Below, piece by piece: positions 53,254-62,936 of a stretch of DNA of 64,000 nucleotides. The stretch is taken from positions 1 to 64,000 of the forward strand of contig JALQUU010000004.1 of the NCBI GenBank assembly GCA_023260655.1. Reading direction: 5' to 3'. The notes below the pieces were generated by a model, which did no database searches, was not told the origin of the DNA, and saw nothing but the letters and a program-made list of their open reading frames with translations. Source of the stretch: Paracoccaceae bacterium (GTDB lineage Bacteria; Pseudomonadota; Alphaproteobacteria; Rhodobacterales; Rhodobacteraceae). A program made the position numbers and the translations under genes. Numbering within the stretch: the first letter of the stretch is position 1; each line of letters opens with the position of its first letter.

Positions 53254-54080
53254 TGCCCCACTTTAATGCCCAAGATGGAACACAGCTCTATTTCGAAGAA
53301 ACAGGGCGTGGTCTGCCGATCTTGTGCCTTGCCGGATTGACGCGAAACTCCCGCGATTTCGATTTCGTTGCCCCACATTTGACGGATGTTCACCTGATCA
53401 GGATGGACTACCGTGGGCGTGGAAAATCTGCGCGGGCGCCCTCGCAAACATATAGCATCCTCCAAGAGGCCGCCGACGCGATCGCCTTGTTGGATCACTT
53501 GGGAATCGAGAAAGCGGCCATTCTGGGAACTTCGAGAGGCGGGCTTATTGCCATGACGATCGCCGTTCTTTCCAAGAACAGGCTGCTCGGTGCGGCGTTG
53601 AATGACGTGGGGCCAGTTCTCGAACAAGAGTTCCTGAGCACGTTGGCAGAGTACGTAGGCAAGGAGCCGCTGTCTCCGGATATGGAAACGCTAGCGGCGG
53701 CGACAGCGGCTTGGTACGCGAAAGAGTTTCCCGGCGTTTCGAAGGAACGTTGGCGGCAGCACATTTCGAACACCTATGAACTCAATCAGGGGCGACCTGC
53801 ACTCAACTATGATGGGCCTGGTCTTCGAGAGGCAGTCATTGCAGCCGGTGAAACTCCCCTGCCGGATTTGTGGCCTTTGTTTTCCGAACTGGCGACATTA
53901 CCGACTGCAATGATCCATGGGATGAATTCGACTTTGATTTCGCCAGAAACGGTGGAAGAGATGCAACGCTGCGCCCCGGGTCTAATCGTTGCCCGTGTCC
54001 CTGACCGAGGGCACGTACCATTCCTAGACGAACCTGAATCGCTCGACGCCCTGAAACGCTGGATTGAGGCCCTCCAATGA
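53253..54080 (+). CDS. Alpha/beta hydrolase
   Basis: 275-residue cytoplasmic hydrolase. The oxyanion/first-strand region is GRGLPILCLAGLTRNSRDFD, and DYRGRGKSARAP is the loop typical of epoxide-hydrolase-like members. The nucleophile elbow is GTSRGGLIAM with Ser near 92, and the catalytic His is in DRGHVPFLDEPE near the C-terminus (Asp is likely at about 227). Substrate is unknown. Start and stop both overlap neighbours (TAATG and ATGA), so it is translated together with them. Confidence 0.88.
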   Translation: MPHFNAQDGTQLYFEETGRGLPILCLAGLTRNSRDFDFVAPHLTDVHLIRMDYRGRGKSARAPSQTYSILQEAADAIALLDHLGIEKAAILGTSRGGLIAMTIAVLSKNRLLGAALNDVGPVLEQEFLSTLAEYVGKEPLSPDMETLAAATAAWYAKEFPGVSKERWRQHISNTYELNQGRPALNYDGPGLREAVIAAGETPLPDLWPLFSELATLPTAMIHGMNSTLISPETVEEMQRCAPGLIVARVPDRGHVPFLDEPESLDALKRWIEALQ

Positions 54081-55048
54081 ACATCGACATGATCCAAGAA
54101 GCCGCCATTCGCCTGAAAGGCCATGCACGGGTTACCCCCCTGTTGTCGTCGCCTTTCTTGGACGAGATCGCGGGGCGGCGTGTTTTCGTGAAAGCGGAGT
54201 GCCTCCAGCACACCGGCTCATTCAAATATCGCGGTGCCTTTTCAGCTCTTTCTGCGCTTTCACCCGAAGTACGTTCGGGTGGTGTTATCGCCTTCTCTTC
54301 CGGCAATCATGCTCAGGGTGTTGCTTTCGCCGCCCGGCAACATGGAGTACCGGCCGTCATCATTATGCCGTCCGATGCACCCAAGCTGAAAATCGCGAAC
54401 ACGCGGGCATATGGAGCGGAAGTTGTGCTCTATGATCGCGCGAACGAAGACCGCGACGCTATCGGGGAAAAGCTTTCAAAGGAACGCGGCCTTACCCTGA
54501 TCAAGCCGTTTGACGATGCGCAGGTGATTGCGGGTCAAGGGACCACAGGCTTGGAAATCGCGGAGCAGGCCAAAGCCGAAGGGATTGAATCCGCGGATGT
54601 ATTTGTCTGTTGCGGCGGCGGCGGCCTGACGAGCGGGATCGCACTGGCGCTCGCGGCCAATGCTCCTAACCTGCGGGCACGACCAGCCGAACCCGTTGGC
54701 TTCGACGATGTGGCGCGCAGCCTTGAAGTCGGCACCATCCAGCGCAACCCCAAACTTTCTGGTTCGATCTGCGACGCCATCGTGACACCTGCTCCGGGCA
54801 ATCTTACCTTCCCAATCCTGAAGGCTCACTGCGGACCCGGCGTCGCCGTATCCGATGACGAAGCCCTGCACGCGATGGCACTTGCCTTTAGCCGCCTGAA
54901 AATTGTTGTTGAGCCGGGTGGGGCGGTGGCGCTTGCCGCAGCACTATTCAATCCCGAGGCATCGCAGGGAGACGCCGTGATCGCCGTTGCCTCAGGCGGA
55001 AACGTGGATACCGACGTGTTCGCTCAGGCCCTGTCCCGGTTTGGCTGA
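54077..55048 (+). CDS. Threonine/serine dehydratase-like PLP enzyme
   Basis: 323-residue fold-type II PLP enzyme. The PLP lysine is in TGSFKYRGA (about 50), the Asn in FSSGNHAQGVA and the glycine-rich phosphate loop in VCCGGGGLTSG (about 180). This short form has no regulatory ACT domain, so it is a catabolic threonine dehydratase, serine racemase or threo-3-hydroxyaspartate dehydratase type; sequence alone does not decide. It is coupled to the hydrolase and followed by a terminator. Confidence 0.85.
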   Translation: MNIDMIQEAAIRLKGHARVTPLLSSPFLDEIAGRRVFVKAECLQHTGSFKYRGAFSALSALSPEVRSGGVIAFSSGNHAQGVAFAARQHGVPAVIIMPSDAPKLKIANTRAYGAEVVLYDRANEDRDAIGEKLSKERGLTLIKPFDDAQVIAGQGTTGLEIAEQAKAEGIESADVFVCCGGGGLTSGIALALAANAPNLRARPAEPVGFDDVARSLEVGTIQRNPKLSGSICDAIVTPAPGNLTFPILKAHCGPGVAVSDDEALHAMALAFSRLKIVVEPGGAVALAAALFNPEASQGDAVIAVASGGNVDTDVFAQALSRFG

Positions 55049-55093
55049 GGGTCAGTAATTCCCGCATTGCCGGATAGGTTTTGCTTGTGAGAC

Positions 55094-55120
55094 GGTAAGT
55101 TCATTGAACTTACCCTTTTT
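55094..55120 (+). terminator. Terminator after the dehydratase-like gene
   Basis: GGTAAGTTC (55094-55102) pairs with GAACTTACC (55106-55114) around ATT, followed by CTTTTT. It ends the three-gene unit that began at 52573 and lies just before the small membrane protein gene. Confidence 0.85.
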
Positions 55121-55134
55121 CAAGTGAGCCAATT

Positions 55135-55461
55135 ATGGACATTCCATTACCTGCCTCTAAAGGCATTCTGATCGCTTTGGCAGCTGTGGGCTACGCCGCC
55201 GCCACTTACTTCATGAAAAATGCCGCAGCCATGGGAGAACTGGCGTCTGTTGGTTTTGCGATGCTGACCTTCCAGCTGGTTGTGATCGTGGAGGTATTTC
55301 TTCTCAAACCCACGGAACTCTCGAATGCTTACATGATGATCATTGGCGCAGAAACACTGGTGATCATTGCCATATCACTCTGGTATGGCGAGGTTTTTTC
55401 CATGCGCAACATGCTGGGCGGAGGGCTTGTTCTGGCGGGCCTAATTTTAGTGAACGAATAG
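55135..55461 (+). CDS. Small four-helix membrane protein (EamA/SMR-like)
   Basis: 108-residue protein made almost wholly of four hydrophobic helices (about 8-30, 37-58, 65-84 and 90-106). The size and layout resemble half an EamA transporter or an SMR protein, and GYAAATYFMKNAA and NMLGGGLVLAGLILVNE fit that style. The conserved helix-1 glutamate of SMR pumps is not in the usual place. No substrate can be assigned. It has its own gap upstream with a terminator and faces pobA on the same strand 91 nt further on. Confidence 0.7.
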   Translation: MDIPLPASKGILIALAAVGYAAATYFMKNAAAMGELASVGFAMLTFQLVVIVEVFLLKPTELSNAYMMIIGAETLVIIAISLWYGEVFSMRNMLGGGLVLAGLILVNE

Positions 55462-55516
55462 GGCAGCTTCGCCAGACACGCGCGCCGCAACCAAAATGAT
55501 TGACATCGCAAACTAA

Positions 55517-56718
<1,202 letters not shown>

Positions 56719-56719
<1 letters not shown>

Positions 56720-57507
56720 TGCGTATAGCAAATCTCGGCGACATTCGCCTTCATTACCGGATCGACGGCAACCCGAACGGGCGCCCCGTCGTTTTTGCAA
56801 ACTCGCTTGGGACGGACCTTCGTCTCTGGGATCAGCTTCTCCCGCTCCTCCCGCAGAACTTGAAATATATCCGCTATGACAAGCGTGGGCATGGGTTGTC
56901 CGAATGCCCGACCGGCGCGTATTCGATGGGAACGCTTGTGCGGGATGTCGAGCGATTGATGGACCATCTCGAGGTTAAGGACGCGATGTTCGTCGGCCTT
57001 TCAGTCGGTGGCATGATTGCCCAAGGCTTGGCAGTTAAGCGCCTCGAGCTTGTTCGCGCGATGGTCTTGTCAAATACGGGAGCCAAGATCGGCACACCCG
57101 AAATGTGGGATCAGCGGATTGCAGCCGTGAAAGAAGGCGGCATCGAGGCTTTGGCTGACTCGATCATGCTGCGGTGGTTCTCTGGGCCGTTCCGGGAAAC
57201 CGAAGCGTTCCACGCGTGGCGCAACATGCTGGTCCGCCAACCCCAAGATGGTTACACGGGTTGCTCCGCGGCGATTTCGGGAACGGACTTCTACTCAACG
57301 ACCGCAACGCTCCGTTTGCCGACTTTGGGTATCGCCGGGACTGAAGATGGCTCAACTCCGCCTGACCTGGTGAAAGAGACCGTCGATCTCGTCCCGGGCT
57401 CGCAATTCCACCTCATCCGCAAGGCAGGCCATCTGCCCTGCGTCGAGCAGCCGGAAGAATACGCTGAAACCTTGATAAAGTTCTTCAAGGAAACGGGCCA
57501 TGTCTGA
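56719..57507 (+). CDS. pcaD: 3-oxoadipate enol-lactonase
   Basis: 262-residue alpha/beta hydrolase. FANSLGTDLRLWDQLLPLL and RYDKRGHGLSECPTGAYSM are typical of PcaD, the nucleophile elbow is GLSVGGMIAQGLA (Ser about 95) and the catalytic His is in IRKAGHLPCVEQPE. It hydrolyses 3-oxoadipate enol-lactone to 3-oxoadipate. It overlaps pobA as TGATG and pcaC by 8 nt. Confidence 0.92.
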
Positions 57508-57880
57508 CCGCCACGAAAAAGGCATGAAGGTCCGCCGAAAGGTTCTGGGCGATGCGCATGTAGATCGTGCTGAGGCGTTGAAAACCGAGTTCGACACCCC
57601 TTTCCAGAACCTGATCACCGAAGGCGCTTGGGGGACCGTTTGGGCATCCGATGGCATTTCCCTTCGGGAACGGTCGATGCTGACGCTCGCCCTCTTGGCC
57701 GCAACAGGGAATTTCGAAGAAATCCCGATGCATATCAGGGCAACGGCGCGCACAGGGGCAACAAAGCGGGATGTCCTTGAGGCATTCCAGCATGTCGCCA
57801 TCTATGCAGGCGTTCCACGCGCAAACCACGCCTTGAAACTAGCCAAACAAACGTACGCCGAAATGGAGGAGAAAAGCTGA
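57500..57880 (+). CDS. pcaC: 4-carboxymuconolactone decarboxylase
   Basis: 126-residue enzyme of the CMD/AhpD fold. GMKVRRKVLGDAHVDRA is the typical start, with FDTPFQNLITEGAWGTVWAS and the helix of SMLTLALLAATGNFEEIPMHIRATARTGATKRDVLEAFQHVAIYAG. It decarboxylates 4-carboxymuconolactone to the enol-lactone used by PcaD. It is free-standing rather than fused to PcaD as in some bacteria. It overlaps pcaH by one base (TGATG). Confidence 0.93.
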   Translation: MSDRHEKGMKVRRKVLGDAHVDRAEALKTEFDTPFQNLITEGAWGTVWASDGISLRERSMLTLALLAATGNFEEIPMHIRATARTGATKRDVLEAFQHVAIYAGVPRANHALKLAKQTYAEMEEKS

Positions 57881-58608
57881 TGTCAGACCTCGGGCCACTG
57901 GTCCCTCGCCGCCGGGATATGCACCCGGTTCCGTTTGACCCGGACTACAAGACGTCCGTCACGCGCAGCCCTCGCTGGCCGCTCCTGTCGATGGAGTCGA
58001 CACCGTCGGAAGAGACCGGGCCGCGGTTCGGGCATTCCCTTATTGGCCCGCTCGACAACAACTTGATCCTGAATTGGTCCAAGGATGGCACTCCTGCGAT
58101 TGGCGAACGCATCCTGATGCATGGCCGTGTGATGGATGAATTCGGTCGCCCGGTGCCGCATACTCTCGTCGAAATCTGGCAGGCGAATGCTGGTGGGCGC
58201 TATCGGCATGTAAAAGACACCTACTTCGCCCCGCTTGACCCGAATTTCGGCGGATGCGGCCGCGCGCTGACGGATGAACAAGGGCGTTACCAATTTCTGA
58301 CCATTCGCCCCGGCGCCTATCCGTGGCCGAACCGCGCCAACGACTGGCGCCCCATGCACATCCATATTTCGGTGTTTGGTCATAGCTTCGGGCAACGCCT
58401 CATCACCCAGATGTATTTCGAAGGTGATCCCTTGATTGACCGCTGCCCGATTGCCGCAACGATCAAGGAAAGAAGCCAATTGGACCGCCTTGTGGCACCG
58501 CTCGATATGGCGATGTCGCGGCCTCTCGATTTTCTGGCCTACAAATTTGACATCGTCTTGCGGGGCCGTCGCCAGACCATGTTCGAAAACAAGTTGGAGG
58601 GCATGTAA
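57880..58608 (+). CDS. pcaH: Protocatechuate 3,4-dioxygenase beta subunit
   Basis: 242-residue intradiol dioxygenase subunit holding the catalytic iron. The ligands appear as Tyr near 108 (GRYRHVKDTYFAP), Tyr near 147 (RPGAYPWPN) and His 160/162 (MHIHISVFG). The family signature GRVMDEFGRPVPHTLVEIWQANAGGRY is at 85-112. With PcaG it cleaves protocatechuate to 3-carboxy-cis,cis-muconate. Coupled to pcaG as TAATG. Confidence 0.94.
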   Translation: MSDLGPLVPRRRDMHPVPFDPDYKTSVTRSPRWPLLSMESTPSEETGPRFGHSLIGPLDNNLILNWSKDGTPAIGERILMHGRVMDEFGRPVPHTLVEIWQANAGGRYRHVKDTYFAPLDPNFGGCGRALTDEQGRYQFLTIRPGAYPWPNRANDWRPMHIHISVFGHSFGQRLITQMYFEGDPLIDRCPIAATIKERSQLDRLVAPLDMAMSRPLDFLAYKFDIVLRGRRQTMFENKLEGM

Positions 58609-59207
58609 TGGTCCAGTCTCTCGACACTCTAGTGGAAACCGCATCTCAAACCGGTGGCCCATACGTCCATATCGGATGCATCCCGACCTTTGCCGGCCTT
58701 GGAGCCGTATATCCCGAGGATCTTGGATTGCGCGCAATCGAGGATGGGGCCAAGGGTGAAATCATCACGATCACAGGCGAGGTTATCGACGGCACTGGCT
58801 GGGCCTTCCGTGATGCACTTCTGGAAAGCTGGCAAGCCGACGCTTCTGGCAAATTCGCCGGCCAAGAAGGGGCAGACCCCCTTGTGAACGGGTTTGCGCG
58901 CTTCGCTGCCGACAAGGAAACGGGCCTCTGGACGCTCCGCACCGTAAAGCCCGGCAAGGTGAAAACGCGCGACGGCCGCCTTCAGGCACCGCACATCTCA
59001 CTTTGGATCGCGGCGCGCGGCATCAACATCAGCCTGCACACACGGATCTACTTCGAGGACGAAGACAATTCCGAAGATCCGTTGCTGAATAGGATCGAAC
59101 AGCGGAACCGCGTTCCCACTTTGATGGCAAAAAAGACTGGCGCAGGAGAATATCGCTTCGACATTCATCTGCAGGGTGCCAGTGAAACGGTGTTCCTCGA
59201 TATTTGA
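58608..59207 (+). CDS. pcaG: Protocatechuate 3,4-dioxygenase alpha subunit
   Basis: 199-residue partner of PcaH. It has the same jelly-roll dioxygenase fold (ITGEVIDGTGWAFRDALLESWQADASGKF, then LRTVKPGKVKTRDGRLQAPHISLWIAARG and TRIYFEDE), without the full iron-ligand set, as is normal for the alpha chain. It is the last gene of pobA-pcaDCHG and is followed by a terminator. Confidence 0.93.
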   Translation: MVQSLDTLVETASQTGGPYVHIGCIPTFAGLGAVYPEDLGLRAIEDGAKGEIITITGEVIDGTGWAFRDALLESWQADASGKFAGQEGADPLVNGFARFAADKETGLWTLRTVKPGKVKTRDGRLQAPHISLWIAARGINISLHTRIYFEDEDNSEDPLLNRIEQRNRVPTLMAKKTGAGEYRFDIHLQGASETVFLDI

Positions 59208-59248
59208 GGCCAGAGGCACCCCTGGGATTTTTGTTGCTCAGAGCACGA

Positions 59249-59278
59249 AAGAAGGCGCTTGTTAGAGCGCCTTCTTTT
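59249..59278 (+). terminator. Terminator after pcaG
   Basis: GAAGGCGCT (59251-59259) pairs with AGCGCCTTC (59266-59274), followed by TTTTC. It ends the pobA-pcaDCHG unit 42 nt after pcaG. Confidence 0.85.
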
Positions 59279-59312
59279 CATTTACTTGATATGTTAAGCA
59301 ATGGAGGTGGCC

Positions 59313-60731
59313 ATGCAGTGGACGGATTTCCCGAAATGGGGAAAATGGGCAGCAGACTGGGCTCTCAAGTACCACAGCGGGTTGCGGGATAAGCCGGTTC
59401 GTTCTCAGGCACGCCCCGGAGAAACCCTTGCCGCGCTTCCGCTGGCCCCGCCAGAGCAACCGGTCCCAATGGATGCCATCGTCGCCGATTTCGAGCGGAT
59501 CGTGATGCCCGGCATAACGCATTGGCAGCATCCGCGTTTCTTTGCCTACTTCCCGTCCAACGCATCTCCCGCCGCCGTTCTGGCCGAACAGTTGGTCACG
59601 GTCATGGCCCCCCAGTGCATGCTCTGGCAAACTTCACCTGCCGCCACAGAAATGGAAACGCGGATGATGGACTGGTTGCGTCAAGCCATCGGCCTGCCGA
59701 CGGAGTTCCATGGCGTTATCCAGGATAGTGCCTCGTCGGCCACTCTGGCGGCGATGCTGGTGATGCGCGAAAGGGCTTTGGAGTGGCAGGGAAATAACCA
59801 AGGGCTGTTCGGCCAACAGCGTTTGCGCGTCTATTGCTCGAACCAAGTCCATAGCAGCATTGATCGTGCCGCTTGGGTATCCGGCATCGGACAGGACAAC
59901 CTTATCAAAGTTGGCACTAGAACGGGTGACCCCACCAATGGAATTGACCTGCAAGAGCTGCAAGAACGCATCAGCGAAGACAGGAAGGCAGGCTACCTTC
60001 CTGCTGGTATCATTGCAGTCACCGGCGCGACGGGCACCGGAGCTTGCGACCAGATCGCAGCAGTAGCAGATATCGCAGAAGCGGAAGGTCTTTTCCTCCA
60101 CGTAGATGCTGCTTGGGCCGGCGCGGCAATGATCTGCCCCGAGTTCCGGCCACTTTGGGAAGGGATCGAGCGTGCAGACAGCGTTGTGCTGAACCCCCAC
60201 AAATGGCTTGGAACACAGTTCGATTTGTCAGCCCACTACATCAAGCGGCCCGAAGATCTGACGCGCACTCTGGCCATTCAGCCTGAGTATCTCAAAACCC
60301 ATGGGGCAGACGGGATCATCAACTACTCTGAATGGTCCGTGCCTTTAGGCCGTCGTTTCCGCGCACTGAAACTCTGGTTCCTAATAAGAGCCTACGGGCT
60401 CGACGGCTTGCGCTCGATGATCCGCAATCACGTCAGCTGGTCACAAAAGTTGGCGGAAAGGCTTCGCGCGACGCCCGGTTTCGAAATCATTACCGAATCG
60501 GTCCTGTCACTTTTCACGTTCCGCCTGACGCGCCCCGGCACCGATCTAGACGCTTTGAACCTCGCATTGGTGCAAGCCATCAATGATGGCGGGCGGATCT
60601 ATATCACTCAAACCCGTGCAAACGGCGCGCTTGTGATCCGCTTCCAAGCAGGACAATTTGATGCGACCGAAGCAGACATCGACGTCGCTTACGATGTTAT
60701 CACCGAACTCGCGAAAAACCTGGAGACTTGA
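59313..60731 (+). CDS. Group II PLP-dependent amino acid decarboxylase
   Basis: 472-residue enzyme of the aromatic-L-amino-acid decarboxylase family. It has ITHWQHPRFFAYFPSNASPAAVLAEQL near 70-97, the substrate/PLP region VQDSASSATLAA, LHVDAAWAGAAMI and the PLP lysine in VLNPHKWLGTQFD (about 300). ATG 59313 has GGAGG at 5 nt; ATG 59301 lies upstream of that site and is unlikely. It starts a unit with the aldolase and GntR genes. Whether it decarboxylates DOPA-, tryptophan- or phenylalanine-like substrates is not visible. Confidence 0.88.
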   Translation: MQWTDFPKWGKWAADWALKYHSGLRDKPVRSQARPGETLAALPLAPPEQPVPMDAIVADFERIVMPGITHWQHPRFFAYFPSNASPAAVLAEQLVTVMAPQCMLWQTSPAATEMETRMMDWLRQAIGLPTEFHGVIQDSASSATLAAMLVMRERALEWQGNNQGLFGQQRLRVYCSNQVHSSIDRAAWVSGIGQDNLIKVGTRTGDPTNGIDLQELQERISEDRKAGYLPAGIIAVTGATGTGACDQIAAVADIAEAEGLFLHVDAAWAGAAMICPEFRPLWEGIERADSVVLNPHKWLGTQFDLSAHYIKRPEDLTRTLAIQPEYLKTHGADGIINYSEWSVPLGRRFRALKLWFLIRAYGLDGLRSMIRNHVSWSQKLAERLRATPGFEIITESVLSLFTFRLTRPGTDLDALNLALVQAINDGGRIYITQTRANGALVIRFQAGQFDATEADIDVAYDVITELAKNLET

Positions 60732-60733
60732 GA

Positions 60734-61504
60734 ATGCCGGCACCAGAAAACACGTTCAAGACTAGGCTCCTGGCGGGAGAGACCGTCTGGGGATGCTGGG
60801 CCGGCTTTGCCGACCCGTACGCGACTGAAGTGTTGTCGACTGCCGATTTCGATTGGCTCCTGATTGACGGCGAACACGCTCCGAATGATTTGAGAACCAT
60901 CACAGCCCAGTTGCAGATCTTGCAGGGCAAGCAATCACATGGCGTGGTTCGTTTGCCCGTCGGCAATGAGTGGTTGATCAAGCAGGTGCTTGATGCGGGC
61001 GCTCAAACCTTGCTGATCCCGATGGTCGAGACGGCTGAGCAGGCGCAGGATCTCGTTCGTGCAATGCGCTATCCGCCGGAGGGAATACGCGGCTCGGGCG
61101 CTGCACTTGCGCGCGCTTCGATGTTCTCGCTCCACACCGAATACGTACAAACGGCGAATGCGCAGATGTGCCTGCTGGTTCAGGTCGAAACCAAAAAGGG
61201 TATCGAGAACCTCGATGCGATCAACGCGGTCAAGGGTGTCGACGGTGTATTCATCGGACCCTCTGACCTGGCTGCGGATATGGGCTATCCCGGCAATTCA
61301 AATGCAGATGCTGTGCAGGCGTGCATTAAAGATGCTCTCGCGCGCATTGCGGCCGCTGGCAAATCCCCGGGAATCCTTGCGACTGACGATGCAACAGTTG
61401 CGAAATATCGCAATTGGGGCGCGCGTTTCATTGCCGTCGGGATCGACGTATTGATGCTGGCGCAAGCGGCGCGTGCCAAGGCGCGGCACTGGAAAGGGCA
61501 GTAG
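60734..61504 (+). CDS. HpcH/HpaI aldolase family protein
   Basis: 256-residue class II pyruvate aldolase. It has LLIDGEHAPNDLRTI (metal/His), VRLPVGNEWLIKQVLDAGAQTLLIPMVETAEQA with the catalytic Arg and metal-binding Glu, and VDGVFIGPSDLAADMGYPGN. It resembles HpaI, which cleaves 4-hydroxy-2-oxoheptanedioate, but relatives accept other 2-oxo-hydroxy acids. GGAG lies 8 nt before ATG 60734. It follows the decarboxylase with a 2-nt gap and precedes the GntR gene by 3 nt. Confidence 0.88.
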   Translation: MPAPENTFKTRLLAGETVWGCWAGFADPYATEVLSTADFDWLLIDGEHAPNDLRTITAQLQILQGKQSHGVVRLPVGNEWLIKQVLDAGAQTLLIPMVETAEQAQDLVRAMRYPPEGIRGSGAALARASMFSLHTEYVQTANAQMCLLVQVETKKGIENLDAINAVKGVDGVFIGPSDLAADMGYPGNSNADAVQACIKDALARIAAAGKSPGILATDDATVAKYRNWGARFIAVGIDVLMLAQAARAKARHWKGQ

Positions 61505-61507
61505 GTC

Positions 61508-62158
61508 GTGGCCGGACAGACCGAGACCATTCTCCAATCCATTCTTACCGCGTTTGAAACGGGCGGATTGAACCCGGGCGACGTAATCGAGGAACAAGCG
61601 CTGGCTGACGAGCATTCCGTCAGCCGTACTCCAATTCGGGAGGCTTTGCTCCAACTTGAAGCCACGGGTTTGGTCCGGCGACTGCCTCGAAAAGGGGCGG
61701 TCGTATTCAAACCGACACTAGAAGAGTTCTTGGCGATCCTCGAAGTACACGCCAAGCTTGAAGGCCAAGCGGCGTTTCTTGCCGCAAGGCGGTTATCCCC
61801 TGCTTTTTCCAAAAGGCTCGAGGCGGCAACTCAGGCCTGCGAGGAGCATTCCAGAACTTTGGTCGATAGCGAGCCAGACCGCTATTACCAACTGAACTTG
61901 GAATTTCACCGCGTTGTTGCGGAAGCGGCTGGAAATCCTTTTCTCCTCGATCTTATCAAAACCAATGCTCGAAAGCTGATGGCCTATTACCGTGCAAGAT
62001 ACCGGTATGCCGGGGTCATCAAGGCAAGCGCACAAGAGCATCGGGAAATCGCCAACCTCATCACCGCCCGGAGTGCTGAAGCCGCTGAAATTGCGATGGC
62101 GCGCCACGTGGCTTTCGATCACGTTACAGCAATGGATTTGTTGGCTGCCCTCAGCTAA
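61508..62158 (+). CDS. GntR-family (FCD subfamily) regulator
   Basis: 216-residue regulator starting with GTG. The winged helix has FETGGLNPGDVIEEQALADEHSVSRTPIREALLQLEATGLVRRLPRKGAVV. The FCD effector domain shows a histidine/aspartate metal site (LNLEFHRVVAEAAGNPFLLDL and EHREIANLITAR...HVAFDHV). It is the third gene of the decarboxylase-aldolase unit and probably controls it, and perhaps the adjacent P450. The signal is likely a small carboxylic acid. Confidence 0.88.
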   Translation: MAGQTETILQSILTAFETGGLNPGDVIEEQALADEHSVSRTPIREALLQLEATGLVRRLPRKGAVVFKPTLEEFLAILEVHAKLEGQAAFLAARRLSPAFSKRLEAATQACEEHSRTLVDSEPDRYYQLNLEFHRVVAEAAGNPFLLDLIKTNARKLMAYYRARYRYAGVIKASAQEHREIANLITARSAEAAEIAMARHVAFDHVTAMDLLAALS

Positions 62159-62861
62159 CAGCGTTTTCGAAAAATCGAGCGATGGTCTCTGTCCACGCTG
62201 AGGTGCTGACAGGCTCGGCCAGTGTCGCTTTTGCGTTCGCTATCGCTTCGACCGGAAGAAATTGCTCGAGGTGCCCTACCAGTGCGGCGAAGAACTCTGG
62301 GCGCATTTCCGGATGATACTGGGTTGTGAAGACCGTGCTGCCGATCCTGAAGCCGGCGAGAGGGCAGTTCTGACTCGACGCACAATTCTCGGCGCCGATG
62401 GGCAGCTTGGTTACTTGCTCTACATGCGCCGCGTAAAGCCGATACGTTGAAGGCAAAGCCTTGGCCCAAGAGGGTGAGCCTTCGATATTGATGTCCTGCA
62501 CCCCTAGCGCCCAGCCAGAAGGTGATTTCTCAACATGGCCACCGAGCGCTTGTGCGATAACCTGATGGCCAAAACATGCTCCGAACATCGGCGCTTCAGC
62601 CGCAACCCTATCACGGATCAGCGCCTGAAGTTTCACAATCCAGTCTGTCTGATCATGAACTGACGCAGGGCTTCCCGTCACGATCCAACCGTCAAAGTTG
62701 GTCGGGTCTTCAGGAAAGATGCCATCTTTGACCGAAAAGCAGCTGAATCGCCAAGACGGGCGCACGCTGGAAATCAAGGCTTCGAACTTCTGACAGTCTC
62801 GCGGCCATTGCGCCGCGAAGTGGCTTTCGTCCGTATTCGTCATGAGGATCGCCAAGTGCAT
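62151..62861 (-). CDS. Class I glutamine amidotransferase-like protein
   Basis: About 236-residue GATase1-fold protein. The triad is visible: Cys in FGACFGHQVIAQALGG (about 95), His and Glu in TTQYHPEMRPEFF. IVTGSPASVHDQTDWI is the usual loop before it. It is free-standing and shares similarity with gamma-glutamyl-polyamine or GMP-synthase-like amidases. The ATG at 62861 fits MHLAILMTNTD, with a GTG start at 62879 possible. It overlaps the GntR gene by 8 nt at its end, convergently. Confidence 0.82.
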   Translation of the reverse strand: MHLAILMTNTDESHFAAQWPRDCQKFEALISSVRPSWRFSCFSVKDGIFPEDPTNFDGWIVTGSPASVHDQTDWIVKLQALIRDRVAAEAPMFGACFGHQVIAQALGGHVEKSPSGWALGVQDINIEGSPSWAKALPSTYRLYAAHVEQVTKLPIGAENCASSQNCPLAGFRIGSTVFTTQYHPEMRPEFFAALVGHLEQFLPVEAIANAKATLAEPVSTSAWTETIARFFENAVS

Positions 62862-62936
62862 CTTCAGCTCGAATTCCACTTTACATATTTAAAAGCACTC
62901 ATAATATACAAAACATGTTAAATAAAGAGGCCTTTC
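62862..62936. promoter_or_regulatory. A+T-rich divergent promoter region
   Basis: This 75-nt gap between the divergent amidotransferase and P450 genes is far richer in A and T than the flanks (long runs near 62880-62925). It contains ATGTTAA at 62915, a heptamer also present just before the decarboxylase (59291). Shared control by the GntR protein is possible but unproven. Confidence 0.4.

Noticed and set aside
59301-59312. ATG at 59301 as start of the decarboxylase
   Set aside because: The GGAGG ribosome-binding site lies after this ATG and serves ATG 59313 instead.
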